A model generated the notes under the pieces. That model did not search any database, was not told the DNA's origin, and was given only the letters and a program-made list of their open reading frames with translations. 64,000 nt of DNA. Source: Paenibacillus albidus (GTDB lineage Bacteria; Bacillota; Bacilli; Paenibacillales; Paenibacillaceae). The translations under genes were made by a program, and so were the position numbers. The stretch covers positions 31,968 to 95,967 of the forward strand of contig NZ_BMKR01000027.1 in the NCBI RefSeq assembly GCF_014644435.1, given 5' to 3'. Positions 1 to 8,566 of the stretch are shown piece after piece (the first letter of the stretch is position 1; each line of letters starts with the position of its first letter).

Positions 1-2
1 TG

Positions 3-38
3 GTTATCCTGGGATTGGCAGTCCTACTCTTCTTATGA
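3..38 (+). CDS. Possible 3' end of a membrane protein gene (partial)
   Basis: The first bases read as an open frame ending VILGLAVLLFL then TGA at 36-38. The run of hydrophobic residues suggests the last membrane helix of a protein that begins left of the window. Only 11 codons are visible, so the family cannot be named and the frame may be chance. Confidence 0.25.
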   Translation, partial: VILGLAVLLFL

Positions 39-63
39 AGCTTATACGAAAGGAAAAATATAT

Positions 64-909
64 ATGTCGATACCCCCATTGGATCGTTATCAAGAACTGG
101 CCCGTTTTTTGCGGATTCGCCGAGAACGGATTACACCCGGGCAAGTCGGGTTGCCTTATAACGGACGCAGACGTACTCCTGGGCTCCGCCGTGGAGAAGT
201 TGCTATGTTAGCGGAAGTAGGAGTAGATTGGTACACCTATCTGGAACAGGGACGCCACATTAATGTGTCCACCGAAGTCCTCGAACGATTGTCCAATGTG
301 TTGATGCTTGATGCATCCGAACGCAAGCATATTTTTTCTTTGGCCCGCAAGGAACTGCCCTTAGAACAGGCTAAGGAGGCTTCCACCATCAGCGAGACAC
401 TGCAACGTTTTCTGGATGGTCTTGGCACCTCCCCTGCTTGCATCATGGACACCCGGATGAACATCGTCGCATGGAATTCTGCTTACTGCGTTCTAAACGG
501 CGATTTATCCGTCATGTCGAAGCGGGAGCGGAATTTCGTCTGGATGACTTTTACCTCAGCACAGTTTCGGTATCTCAAAGGAGATCAATGGGAACCACAC
601 GCCCGGCGCATTGCAGCACAATTTCATGCCGGTTATGCCCGTTATATAGACGATCCCTGGTGGTCCGAGCAGTTCGAGGCTTTATCCAAGGCCAGCTCTG
701 AATTCCGGGAATTTTGGGAAACCCATGATGTGAGAGAAGCCATCGACGGCCCTAAAGCTTTGCGTTGCCCGAACTTAGGCATGTTGAATTTCGACCATGT
801 ATCCTTTCAATCCTTGGAGAATCCAAATCTTATCGTATCGATTCACGTTCCGCACCAAGACGGCACAATCGAAAAAATGCGGCAGCTCATGGGTGAGATT
901 TCATTATGA
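64..909 (+). CDS. XRE-family regulator with MmyB-like ligand domain
   Basis: This 281-residue cytosolic transcription regulator has an N-terminal helix-turn-helix (about residues 12-85, with the family hallmark RRTPGLRRGEVAMLAEVG followed by WYTYLEQGR). A C-terminal MmyB-type domain (about 105-270) contains the typical MNIVAWNSAY stretch. Family members usually repress neighbouring oxidoreductase or transporter genes, and the MmyB domain is thought to bind a small hydrophobic ligand. Its own target is not visible; it may act on the gene left of the window or on the convergent nitroreductase. The ATG follows AAAGGA at a usable distance. Length is normal for the family. Confidence 0.85.
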   Translation: MSIPPLDRYQELARFLRIRRERITPGQVGLPYNGRRRTPGLRRGEVAMLAEVGVDWYTYLEQGRHINVSTEVLERLSNVLMLDASERKHIFSLARKELPLEQAKEASTISETLQRFLDGLGTSPACIMDTRMNIVAWNSAYCVLNGDLSVMSKRERNFVWMTFTSAQFRYLKGDQWEPHARRIAAQFHAGYARYIDDPWWSEQFEALSKASSEFREFWETHDVREAIDGPKALRCPNLGMLNFDHVSFQSLENPNLIVSIHVPHQDGTIEKMRQLMGEISL

Positions 910-992
910 TTCGCTTGCTCGAACATTTGAAAGAGCTTGCCGGTTTTAAGATCATTGGTAAAACAACGGATGGTGAAGTTAACAGAGCAAGA

Positions 993-1028
993 GCAGCCCA
1001 CCCTTGGAGGATGGACTGCTTTTATTTA
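993..1028 (+). terminator. Rho-independent terminator after the MmyB-like gene
   Basis: Arms AGCAGCCCA (993-1001) and TGGACTGCT (1013-1021), with one mismatch, are followed by TTTTATTT. It lies between two convergent genes and mainly serves the rightward one. Confidence 0.55.
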
Positions 1029-1094
1029 GGGGTATCTGTTTATCAATTCGATCTGCATTTTATACCAAGGTATGACTTTTACAGGGCTCTCCTA

Positions 1095-1766
1095 TCAGCG
1101 CCATGCTACAAGCTTTTCCATATCACTTCTCGTTTTGGCACGTTTCGGCTCTTCTTGCCGGTAGCCTAACGCCATCATAACAGCACTTTGAAAGTTTCCG
1201 TTCTCCAGCAGGCCTTCATCTGCCAGTATGCGGTCAACTTCCGCATAATCAAATCCCTCAATTGGGCATGAATCAATGCCGATTAACGCTGCAGCCGTCA
1301 TCATATTGCCTAATGCAATATATGCTTGCTTTGCAGACCACTCATACAGCAGCCGCTCATCGTCCAGCAAGCCGCGCACTTGTTGAACATCCTTTAAAGC
1401 ACCGGATATATATTGTACAACCTCTTCCGGCATTTGCTGTACTTGTCTCATATGATCCAGCACATAAGGTGAATTATACTGAACATTTGTTCTGGCCAAA
1501 ATAATAACAAAATGGCTGGCAGTGTCCAGTTGTCCCTGTGCCCCAAGCGCTAAGTGCTTGAGCTTATTCCTAAGTTGGCGATTTTGCACCACGACAAATT
1601 TCCACGGCTCAAGGCCGATGGAACTTGGCGACAATCTGCCTGCTTCCAAAATATACTGAGCATCCAAGTCGCTTATTAACCGGGCCGAGTCAAACACTTT
1701 TGTCGCATGTCTGTTCTGCAATGCTGCCAGCACCTGTTCTTTGCTGATTTCTCTCATGGTATCCAT
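1095..1766 (-). CDS. NAD(P)H-dependent nitroreductase family protein
   Basis: A 223-residue FMN-dependent nitroreductase-fold oxidoreductase, cytosolic. Family features are the early RHATKVFDS (FMN phosphate contact), AGRLSPSSIGLEPWKFVVV (the SP/S-x-x-NxQPW-like segment), the central AYIALGNMMTAAALIGIDSCPIEGFD, and a C-terminal MALGYRQEEPKR. Proteins of this type reduce nitro compounds, quinones or flavins with NAD(P)H. ATG at 1766 was chosen over an upstream in-frame start at 1805 because GGGAGAG lies 7 nt before it. It is divergent from an HxlR regulator across 150 bp, the usual arrangement for stress-inducible nitroreductases. Physiological substrate unknown. Confidence 0.88.
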   Translation of the reverse strand: MDTMREISKEQVLAALQNRHATKVFDSARLISDLDAQYILEAGRLSPSSIGLEPWKFVVVQNRQLRNKLKHLALGAQGQLDTASHFVIILARTNVQYNSPYVLDHMRQVQQMPEEVVQYISGALKDVQQVRGLLDDERLLYEWSAKQAYIALGNMMTAAALIGIDSCPIEGFDYAEVDRILADEGLLENGNFQSAVMMALGYRQEEPKRAKTRSDMEKLVAWR

Positions 1767-1822
1767 ATCCACACTCTCCCTTGTTTGTTGTTCAAAAAAT
1801 ATCATATGATAAAATATTATCG

Positions 1823-1837
1823 TATAATAGTATTATA
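1823..1837. promoter_or_regulatory. Candidate HxlR operator (15-bp palindrome)
   Basis: TATAATA-G-TATTATA is a perfect dyad in the AT-rich divergent promoter region between the nitroreductase and the HxlR gene. A second short dyad, AGCGT-N4-ACGCT, lies at 1851-1864. Dyads of this size and position fit binding of a winged-helix HxlR dimer; assignment is inference. Confidence 0.4.
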
Positions 1838-1916
1838 AAAGCTTCATTACAGCGTTTCTACGCTATAACTAGAGCGTAAGTATGTCATTGGATACTAAGC
1901 GAAAGAGGTGGCGATT

Positions 1917-2270
1917 ATGCCATATACAAATGAAATTCTGGAAGAATGCGGCTTCACCAGTGCCCAAAAGATTTTATCGGGCAAGTGGTCTATGCTGATT
2001 ATTTTGTTTTTGAGTGAAAAAACCATGCGCTTTAATGAAATTCAACGCTTATTTCCAGACATTACACATGCTACCTTGACTAAGCAGCTGCGAATTCTGG
2101 AGGACTATGGCATTGTAGACCGAACCGTTTATCCCCAAATTCCGCCAAAGGTTGAATATGCATTGAGCGATGTCGGCATGCAGCTCAAACCCATCCTGGA
2201 CTCCGTCATGTTATGGGGAGAGGTATACAAAAAGCACCAAAACCAACCAGCGTCAGCCACTAAAGCCTGA
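1917..2270 (+). CDS. HxlR-family transcriptional regulator
   Basis: A 117-residue winged-helix regulator. It carries the HxlR hallmarks: a Cys in the first helix region (EECGFTSAQKILSGKWSM), FNEIQRLFPDITHATLTKQLRILEDYGIVDR as the recognition wing, and a C-terminal dimer helix. The single N-terminal Cys is the residue that senses electrophiles or thiol oxidation in characterised relatives such as HypR and YodB. ATG 1917 was preferred to GTG 1908 because AGAGGTGG sits just upstream of it. Divergent from the nitroreductase, which is its most likely target. Confidence 0.85.
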   Translation: MPYTNEILEECGFTSAQKILSGKWSMLIILFLSEKTMRFNEIQRLFPDITHATLTKQLRILEDYGIVDRTVYPQIPPKVEYALSDVGMQLKPILDSVMLWGEVYKKHQNQPASATKA

Positions 2271-2350
2271 AAAATGCGATTCATCGAAAGGTGTCTTAAA
2301 TAAAAAATTTTATAATACCCTAATGTGGAATATGATGTCGATATAGACCA

Positions 2351-3220
2351 TTACTTTAGAAAAAGCTTCATCAACCAGTTATAGATAGGATTTATGATAT
2401 AACCTGTTGGATTAATTGCATACCTTTTGCCGGTGTTTAGCCGGCTGATTTTCTCCATTTCATCTGCATTCAGCCCAAAATCAAAAATCTGACTATTCTC
2501 TTTCATCCGCTTGGGATTTGATGATTTAGGGATAACAATAATGCCCCGTTCCAGATGCCAACGCAAAATAACCTGGGCCACCGTTTTCTGGTGTGCATGG
2601 GCAATGATCTGTAATTCAGGATGTGCCAATAATGTTTTATTTCCTTGGCCCAGTGGGCCCCAAGCCTGATGCAAAATCTGATGTTCCTTGAGATAGTTAT
2701 GCAGTTTATTCTGCGGAAACTCCGGATGAGTTTCAATCTGATTAATCATGGGTGGAATCTTGGCATGTTTTAGCAATTCTTCGAGGTGCTGAATCTCAAA
2801 ATTCGCCACGCCGATCACTTTGATTTTGCCTTGCGAATACAATTCCTCCATCGCCCGCCACGTTCCCATATAGTCCGGTGAGGCGAAATGGATCAAGTAC
2901 ATATCGAGATACTCTACCTTTAGTTTTTTAGCAGTTTGTTCAAAAGCCCTTTTAGTGGCTTCATATCCATGATCCGTATTCCAGACTTTTGATGTGATAA
3001 AAAATTGTTCGCGGGGAATCCGGCTTTTTTGAATTTCGATGCCCAACGCTTCCTCATTGCCATAAATTTTGGCGGTATCAAAATGCCGATAACCAATACG
3101 AATAGCCTCTCTTATCGCAGTTTCAAATTCACCCTTATTAGTCAGCTTATACACGCCAAAGCCCAATTGAGGGATTTGCACCCCGTTTACCGCTTCTATC
3201 CTCTGGTTTTCTAAATCCAT
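2351..3220 (-). CDS. Aldo/keto reductase
   Basis: A 289-residue NADPH-dependent aldo/keto reductase (TIM barrel, cytosolic). The catalytic tetrad is complete: D48 in HFDTA, Y53 in KIYGNE, K78 in FITSKVWN, H111 in MYLIHF. The C-terminal cofactor loop is present (VIPKSSNPKRMKENSQIFDF). Relatives reduce methylglyoxal, glyoxal and other aldehydes. Start ATG is preceded by GGAGGAG at 7 nt. It is followed upstream, on the same strand, by an Rrf2 regulator and divergently by a DJ-1-like protein, suggesting one aldehyde/redox stress unit. The last about 15 residues (YIINPIYNWLMKLFLK) are hydrophobic, an oddity that may form a membrane or protein contact. Confidence 0.92.
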   Translation of the reverse strand: MDLENQRIEAVNGVQIPQLGFGVYKLTNKGEFETAIREAIRIGYRHFDTAKIYGNEEALGIEIQKSRIPREQFFITSKVWNTDHGYEATKRAFEQTAKKLKVEYLDMYLIHFASPDYMGTWRAMEELYSQGKIKVIGVANFEIQHLEELLKHAKIPPMINQIETHPEFPQNKLHNYLKEHQILHQAWGPLGQGNKTLLAHPELQIIAHAHQKTVAQVILRWHLERGIIVIPKSSNPKRMKENSQIFDFGLNADEMEKISRLNTGKRYAINPTGYIINPIYNWLMKLFLK

Positions 3221-3274
3221 TCTTATTCTCCTCCAGTTATCACTCCATATTTGCTTGTAAACAAAATCCCCATT

Positions 3275-3288
3275 TATATGTACATATA
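3275..3288. promoter_or_regulatory. AT-rich palindromes upstream of the aldo/keto reductase
   Basis: TATATGTACATATA is a perfect 14-bp palindrome. It is followed by TTCTAAATAT, a word that recurs at about 3795 in the promoter region of the Rrf2 gene. Shared AT-rich words in both promoters could be an Rrf2 operator, but base composition makes chance likely. Confidence 0.25.
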
Positions 3289-3352
3289 TAATATTCTAAA
3301 TATTTAATATATATAGTTTAGTCCAAAAAAAAGGGGCTGAATCCCCTCTTCT

Positions 3353-3769
3353 CTAACCCATTAAATCAATCAAGTAGGTTTCTTGCAGACGATTCTGCAT
3401 GGCTATCTCCGCTGCTTGCAGACTATCGGCGATTTTTTGTTTCACTTCATCAACTTCCTTGCCTTGCAGCGTCACATCCGTATGAATTTTAAACAGCGCT
3501 TTTCCAGGCTCAACGGCCAGAAAAACATCCAATAAGGTAATTTCCGCTAAAGGCCTCGCCAGTAAGATGCCCCCCTTTGCGCCTTCTTTGGCAATTGTTA
3601 GCCGGGCATTGTTCAAGTTACGGATGACTTTAACTGTTGTTGGAACGGGGATATTCAATTGCTCAGAAATAACTTTCGTTGATAAAAAGTTATTGCAGTG
3701 TTCCTCCGCGATCCCATGAATATAAAGTAAAATTGAAATGCCTTGTGACAACGCCGTTGAGTAAGCCAT
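3353..3769 (-). CDS. Rrf2-family transcriptional regulator
   Basis: A 138-residue winged-helix regulator of the Rrf2 family. The N-terminal helix (ALSQGISILLYIHG), the HTH (STKVISEQLNIPVPTTVKVIRNLNNARL) and the wing with the conserved GAKGGILLARP are all visible. It lacks the three-Cys Fe-S cluster of IscR; only one Cys (residue 25, EEHCNN) is present, so it is more like the small-molecule or thiol-sensing Rrf2 group. It lies between an aldo/keto reductase gene and a divergent DJ-1-like gene, which it may control. The ribosome binding site is weak. Confidence 0.85.
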   Translation of the reverse strand: MAYSTALSQGISILLYIHGIAEEHCNNFLSTKVISEQLNIPVPTTVKVIRNLNNARLTIAKEGAKGGILLARPLAEITLLDVFLAVEPGKALFKIHTDVTLQGKEVDEVKQKIADSLQAAEIAMQNRLQETYLIDLMG

Positions 3770-3963
3770 TTGAATTCATCCCATCTGCTTAGCTTTCTAA
3801 ATATACTATATATCTTTTAGATTCAGTTAGCAATAGGCACATAATTATTTCTCGGAACTATAAATATATTTATACCTTCATGCCCATTATCTAATTGGAT
3901 ATATTCCTGAGCCAACTATACAATGGGGACATCAAAACAAATTCCTTAAAGGAGAGAAACAAC

Positions 3964-4623
3964 ATGCCAAAAAATATAGCCATCATTGTTACATCAGCGG
4001 ATAAAATGAATAACGGGAAGCCAACCGGTCTATGGCTATCCGAATTTGCTGAGCCTTATCTGGAATTCAGCAAACAAGGCTACCGCATCACCGTAGCCAG
4101 TCCACTCGGCGGACAGACGCCAATTGATGAGTCCAGTATAAATGCGGACACACCCAAGGAGATTCTTGACTCTGTCCGCTATCTGGAAAATACGGTGTCA
4201 ATAGAGGAGATTAAATCCGAAGACTTTGATGCTATTTTCCTTCCCGGTGGTCACGGTACGATGTTTGACTTGCCCGGGAACCAGAAGCTCCAATTACTGC
4301 TGAGAGAATTTTACGAAGCGGGTAAAATTGTCGCCGCAGTTTGCCACGGACCCGCCGGATTGATCAACGCCACTTTATCCGACGGAACGCCTCTGGTTCA
4401 AGGAAAACGAGTGACAGCTTTTACCGACTCGGAAGAGAAAGCGGCCACTTTGGACGCCTATATGCCTTTCTTGCTGGAATCCTCATTGCGCCAAGCGGGG
4501 GCCAACTTTGTAGCAGAATCCGACTGGAGTAATCATTATGAGGTTGACGGAAATTTGATTACCGGACAAAATCCTCAATCTACCGAAAGTGTTGCCAAAG
4601 CAATCATTAATCAACTGGGTTGA
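3964..4623 (+). CDS. DJ-1/PfpI (Hsp31-like) class I amidotransferase-fold protein
   Basis: A 219-residue protein of the DJ-1/PfpI superfamily. The nucleophile elbow AAVCHGPAG holds C127 and H128, and E27 in LWLSEFAEPY is the acid expected next to it. GGHGTM precedes it, as in the Hsp31/YDR533C branch (glyoxalase III or protein/nucleotide deglycase activities). The start at ATG 3964 follows AAAGGAG; an in-frame start at 3895 lacks such a site. Together with the aldo/keto reductase this suggests methylglyoxal or carbonyl stress defence. The exact reaction cannot be read from sequence. Confidence 0.87.
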   Translation: MPKNIAIIVTSADKMNNGKPTGLWLSEFAEPYLEFSKQGYRITVASPLGGQTPIDESSINADTPKEILDSVRYLENTVSIEEIKSEDFDAIFLPGGHGTMFDLPGNQKLQLLLREFYEAGKIVAAVCHGPAGLINATLSDGTPLVQGKRVTAFTDSEEKAATLDAYMPFLLESSLRQAGANFVAESDWSNHYEVDGNLITGQNPQSTESVAKAIINQLG

Positions 4624-4666
4624 AGAGTAGTGAACAAGCATTTGCGAAGCAACTGAGCTTGATATA

Positions 4667-4719
4667 AAAAGGCGTATAGCCAGCTTTCCCAAGTGTGGGA
4701 AGGCTGCTTTACGCCTTTT
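4667..4719. terminator. Bidirectional terminator between two convergent genes
   Basis: A long imperfect hairpin: AAAAGGCGTA with TACGCCTTTT as the outer stem and AGCTTTCCC with GGGAAGGCT as the inner stem. A and T runs at both ends let it work for the DJ-1-like gene and for the phosphodiesterase operon. Confidence 0.7.
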
Positions 4720-4722
4720 GGC

Positions 4723-5544
4723 TTAATCCGGATAATTCGTTATGATCCCATCTACGCCGAGCTTTTTCATTCGCTTCATATCCTGATCATTCCGTATCGT
4801 CCAAGCCATTACCTTGCGGTTTCGACTATGGATTTCCAGGGCGATTTCCTCGTTAAGCAGATCATGGTTATAGTTAATATATGATGCATAAGATGCGAGC
4901 TTATCCATTGTCTCGTCCGATAAGGGGTGCTGATCGGGGTGGATAAGGACGGCACCGGGAATGTCAGGCAGCAGGGTGTGAATACGGTACATCGCTTCGA
5001 AATCGAAGGATTGAATGATGATGCCTGCGGTATCTTCGTAGGGAAGCTCATACCGACGCACAATCTCAGCCAGTTTCTCTTCAATCCCCGGGTACAGTGG
5101 CGGGTCCTTGATTTCTATGAGAATACCGATCCTTCCCGCAAAACGGTCCATCACTTCTTCAAGCGATACTATGGCTTCGTTTGAATAGGCTGCACTAAAG
5201 AAGCTTCCCGCATCCATCCCATGAAGCTCCCGCAAAGTATAATTGTGTACATAACCGGTATACTTCGTCGTTCTGTCCACCGTTTTGTCGTGGAAGACGA
5301 CAAGCTCCCCATCCCTGCTCATCCGCACATCGAGTTCGATGAAGTCGGAACCAAGCCGCTCGGCCAGCTCAAAAGAGGCCATTGTATTCTCGGGGGCATA
5401 CCCGGATGCCCCGCGATGCGCGATGATCAAAGGACCCTCCGACTTAGAGAAGCTTGTAGCAGATACGGTTAGAGCCGCGCAGCACAGCGTTAATAATAGT
5501 AATCCGGTCTTATGCCAATCTAAAGATGCTTGTCGGCTGGCCAT
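4723..5544 (-). CDS. ugpQ: Glycerophosphodiester phosphodiesterase
   Basis: This 273-residue enzyme hydrolyses glycerophosphodiesters (deacylated phospholipids, teichoic-acid fragments) to sn-glycerol-3-phosphate and an alcohol. Catalytic signature: IAHRGASGYAPENT with H43 and R44, E70 and D72 in FIELDVRMS, H85 in VVFHD, then IEIKD. An N-terminal hydrophobic segment (about residues 12-30, LLLLTLCCAALTVSAT) looks like a signal peptide or anchor, so the enzyme probably acts outside the membrane. It is the last gene of the leftward Ugp-type operon, making substrate for the importer. The ugpQ name rests on this context. Confidence 0.9.
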   Translation of the reverse strand: MASRQASLDWHKTGLLLLTLCCAALTVSATSFSKSEGPLIIAHRGASGYAPENTMASFELAERLGSDFIELDVRMSRDGELVVFHDKTVDRTTKYTGYVHNYTLRELHGMDAGSFFSAAYSNEAIVSLEEVMDRFAGRIGILIEIKDPPLYPGIEEKLAEIVRRYELPYEDTAGIIIQSFDFEAMYRIHTLLPDIPGAVLIHPDQHPLSDETMDKLASYASYINYNHDLLNEEIALEIHSRNRKVMAWTIRNDQDMKRMKKLGVDGIITNYPD

Positions 5545-5594
5545 CGCTTCACCTCCTGACAGAACCGCTGACTTGGGGTGCTCCTTCCGTTCTT

Positions 5595-6527
5595 TTATTT
5601 CACGCCGTTATACACGAATGCTTTAATAATTTGACGCTGCGACAGGAAAAAAACGAGCAGAATCGGAGCTACCAAAATCAGGTTTCCGGCCATCAGGATA
5701 TTCCATGTCGCCACGCCTTCCACTTCTCTTATCTTGGCGATGCCAAGAGGCAGCGTTCTCGCCGTTTCGTTCGTCGTCATGACGAGCGGCCAGAAGTAAT
5801 CATTCCAATGGGCAATGAAGCTGAATAAGGCAAAGGTAACGAGCACCGGCTTCACCATTGGCACCATAATCTTTAAGATAATTTTCCACTCAGCCGCCTG
5901 ATCGAGCCGCGCCGCTTCAAGCAATTCATCCGAGATTTGCTTGAATGCTTGCCGCAGCAGAAAGATGCCAAAGGCGCTCGACGCAAAGGGAAGAATGAGG
6001 CCAAGATGTGTATTAAGCAGTTTGAAGGCGCTCAGCTCCAGGTAGACGGGAAGAAAAATTAACTGGGCAGGAATCATCAATGTCACCATAACGATGCCGA
6101 ACAGAAAGTTCGATCCTCTGAATTTATAACGTGCAAAAGCATAGGAGGCCGGAATAATCGTCAGCATCTGAAGAATGAGTATGCCGACCGAAATAACGAC
6201 GCTGTTCACAAAATAGCTCAGGAACGGTCCCGTGTTCCAGGCATCGGCGTAATTTTGCCAAACCAGGTTCTTCGGTATCCACTCCGGCGGAAATATCATT
6301 GTCTCCGGCATGGTCTTCAACGATGTGGAGATCATCCAAACAAACGGCATGGCGAAGATCAGCACAAGCACCAGCAGGCCAACCACATTTAACACGCTGA
6401 GCACAACCCGTAGCGTTTTTCGCAAATTCGCTTGTATACTGCGCTGTCCCGTCCACTTGTCTTCGGCAGAAGCCCCGATAGGAGTCCCACCAATCGTATT
6501 GTTGTTAACAGCTTTCAAGAACTTCAC
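5595..6527 (-). CDS. ugpE: ABC importer permease, UgpE-like (CUT1)
   Basis: A 310-residue inner-membrane permease of the MalG/UgpE group with six predicted helices. The cytoplasmic EAA loop for docking to the ATPase is visible at about residue 204 (EAARLDQAAEWKIILKIMVP). The N-terminal about 35 residues before the first helix are longer than usual. It starts 7 bp after the ugpA stop and is followed 50 bp later by the phosphodiesterase gene. Substrate assignment (glycerol-3-phosphate or glycerophosphodiesters) is inferred from glpP and the two phosphodiesterases in the operon. Confidence 0.85.
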   Translation of the reverse strand: MKFLKAVNNNTIGGTPIGASAEDKWTGQRSIQANLRKTLRVVLSVLNVVGLLVLVLIFAMPFVWMISTSLKTMPETMIFPPEWIPKNLVWQNYADAWNTGPFLSYFVNSVVISVGILILQMLTIIPASYAFARYKFRGSNFLFGIVMVTLMIPAQLIFLPVYLELSAFKLLNTHLGLILPFASSAFGIFLLRQAFKQISDELLEAARLDQAAEWKIILKIMVPMVKPVLVTFALFSFIAHWNDYFWPLVMTTNETARTLPLGIAKIREVEGVATWNILMAGNLILVAPILLVFFLSQRQIIKAFVYNGVK

Positions 6528-6534
6528 CCACTTT

Positions 6535-7407
6535 CTAACGGTAATGAACGCGATTCGATAACATTTTGAAGTAAATCATCGTTAATATGCCTACGATGAT
6601 GAGCAGGATGACGCCGGCAGCGGAGGCATAGCCGATCTTAAAGAAACGGAAGCCGTATTCGTAAATGTAATACACCAGCGTATTGGTCGAATTGACCGGG
6701 CCTCCCTGGGTCATAATCGCGATGGTCTCGAAGACTTGAAACGACCCGATCATGTTGATGATCACGAGGAAAAATAGAGTCGGCGACAACATCGGCAGGA
6801 TCAGCTTCGTAAAGGTCCTCCAAGGTTTGGAACGGTCCAGAGAAGCCGCTTCGTAAATGTCGGTCGGGATGCTCTGCAGACCCGCGATAAACACAAGGGT
6901 GTTGTAGCCAAGCCCTTTCCATACGGCCACCATTACCAGCGAAATCAGTGACGTGCTCGGATGCGACAGCCACTGCAGCTTGTCGAAGCCAGCAAGGCCG
7001 ATCACCCAGTTCAGCAGCCCGTATTCGGGATCCATCAGCCAGCTCCACAACAGCGAGATGGACACCAGGGAAATAATATGCGGGGTGAAAATGGCGCCCT
7101 GCACGAAGCCGTAGAAGTAGCTCTTCCTGTTCAGCCACAGCGCAAGCAACAATGCGATCACGGTCGTTAACGTCACCGTCAGAACCATATAGATCGTCGT
7201 ATTCGAGAGCACCTGCCGGAAGTCCGGTTCCATTAGAAGATCCTTAAAGTTCTGGAAGCCGACGTACGTCTTGACCGGGCTTACAAAGTTCCAGTCGAAC
7301 ATACTTAAATAGATCATGTAAAAGATTGGATAAATAAAAAACAGGGAAAAAATGATAATGGCCGGGGCAACCATTCCGTAAGGGCGCAGCTTCTCCCATA
7401 CTGTCAT
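6535..7407 (-). CDS. ugpA: ABC importer permease, UgpA-like (CUT1)
   Basis: A 290-residue MalF/UgpA-type permease with six helices and the EAA loop at about residue 186 (EAASLDRSKPWRTFTKLILP). It starts one base after the ugpC stop codon, implying translational coupling. Forms the heterodimeric channel with the UgpE-like protein. The transported compound is inferred from context. Confidence 0.86.
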   Translation of the reverse strand: MTVWEKLRPYGMVAPAIIIFSLFFIYPIFYMIYLSMFDWNFVSPVKTYVGFQNFKDLLMEPDFRQVLSNTTIYMVLTVTLTTVIALLLALWLNRKSYFYGFVQGAIFTPHIISLVSISLLWSWLMDPEYGLLNWVIGLAGFDKLQWLSHPSTSLISLVMVAVWKGLGYNTLVFIAGLQSIPTDIYEAASLDRSKPWRTFTKLILPMLSPTLFFLVIINMIGSFQVFETIAIMTQGGPVNSTNTLVYYIYEYGFRFFKIGYASAAGVILLIIVGILTMIYFKMLSNRVHYR

Positions 7408-7408
7408 G

Positions 7409-8479
7409 TCAGATCCCTCCAGCAGGAACAGGCCGTTTTGTACTTACCTCAATGCCGCGCAGCCTTTCCCCGCTCAGACCGAAATAATAGAGATCGTCAT
7501 GCGGAACCGTAACCGTCACACGATCGGCGGTCACTAAGGGCGCGAGGAATGTTTTAACGTAAAAGATGCCGGTCCGGGACTGGATCTGATAAATATTCTC
7601 CGCTCCCAGACTTTCACGGATCAGAATCTCGCCTTCCAACACGTAACCTTCGATATCCGCACCAGCGTTAATCATTGCTTGCTCCGGACGGAACCCTACA
7701 TAGCCGATGCCAGCAGCTGACTGGATATCCAACCCTTGCACATCCTTCCTGTTCATTATGTTCATGGCCGGAGTTCCGATAAACTCCGCGGTGAACAAAT
7801 TAGCCGGGTCGTGATAGATCTTCATCGGAGAGTCGGCTTGTTGAATAACCCCCTTGTTCATTACGACAATCTCATCCCCCATAGACATGGCTTCCACTTG
7901 ATCATGCGTCACGTAGACAAAGGTTGTTCCCAGCCGCTTGTGAAGCTGAATCAGCTCCGTTCTCATTTGGTTGCGCAGCTTGGCGTCCAGATTGGACAAA
8001 GGCTCATCGAGAATGAATACCTTCGGTTTCTTCACCATTGCCCGAGCGAGGGCAACCCGCTGACGCTGCCCGCCGGACAAGCTCTGCGGCTTCTTATCTA
8101 GATGCGGAGTTAACCCGACAATCTCCGAAATGTCCTTCACCAGCTTCTCGCGCTCTTCTCTAGGAACCCCTCTATTCTTGAGGCCGAACTCGATATTGCC
8201 ACGGACGGTCATGGTCGGATATAAGGCATAATTCTGAAAAACCATCGCCACATCCCGCAGCCCGGGCGGCGTATCGTTCACACATTTGTCGTCGATCCAT
8301 ATTTCTCCGCCGGACTGCTTCTCAAGCCCGGCTACCATGCGCAAGGTCGTTGATTTACCGCAGCCTGACGGTCCAACCAGAACCGTGAACGAACCGTCTT
8401 TGATCGTTAAATTCAAATCCTCAATTATGGTTTCATCTTTAAACTTCTTGCTTATATGTTTCAGCTCGATCTTCGCCAT
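7409..8479 (-). CDS. ugpC: ABC importer ATPase, UgpC/MsmK type
   Basis: A 356-residue ATPase of the CUT1 family. Visible in order: Walker A GPSGCGKST, Q-loop MVFQNYALYP, signature LSGGQRQRVALARA, Walker B VFILDEPLSNLDA, switch His in VYVTHDQVEAMSMGDE, and a C-terminal TOBE/regulatory region of about 115 residues. It powers the UgpA/UgpE channel. The Lpl-type sugar cluster further right has no ATPase gene, and ATPases of this kind often serve several importers, so this one may also energise it. Confidence 0.9.
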   Translation of the reverse strand: MAKIELKHISKKFKDETIIEDLNLTIKDGSFTVLVGPSGCGKSTTLRMVAGLEKQSGGEIWIDDKCVNDTPPGLRDVAMVFQNYALYPTMTVRGNIEFGLKNRGVPREEREKLVKDISEIVGLTPHLDKKPQSLSGGQRQRVALARAMVKKPKVFILDEPLSNLDAKLRNQMRTELIQLHKRLGTTFVYVTHDQVEAMSMGDEIVVMNKGVIQQADSPMKIYHDPANLFTAEFIGTPAMNIMNRKDVQGLDIQSAAGIGYVGFRPEQAMINAGADIEGYVLEGEILIRESLGAENIYQIQSRTGIFYVKTFLAPLVTADRVTVTVPHDDLYYFGLSGERLRGIEVSTKRPVPAGGI

Positions 8480-8566
8480 CCGGGTATTGCCCTCCTTTTA
8501 ATGGAATCCCATACTTCAGGATCGCTGCTCGGGTACGGGGAAATAAAGCAGGTTCTGCCGCCTATT

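Noticed and set aside
906..1169. Rightward frame overlapping the nitroreductase 3' end
   Set aside because: It covers the terminator and runs antisense into a clear gene.
4927..5828. Several rightward frames opposite the phosphodiesterase and permease genes
   Set aside because: They mirror coding sequence on the other strand and show no family features.
6638..7138. Long leftward frame inside the ugpA-like gene
   Set aside because: It is an alternate frame of a well supported permease; its Arg/Ala-rich translation is typical of shadow frames.
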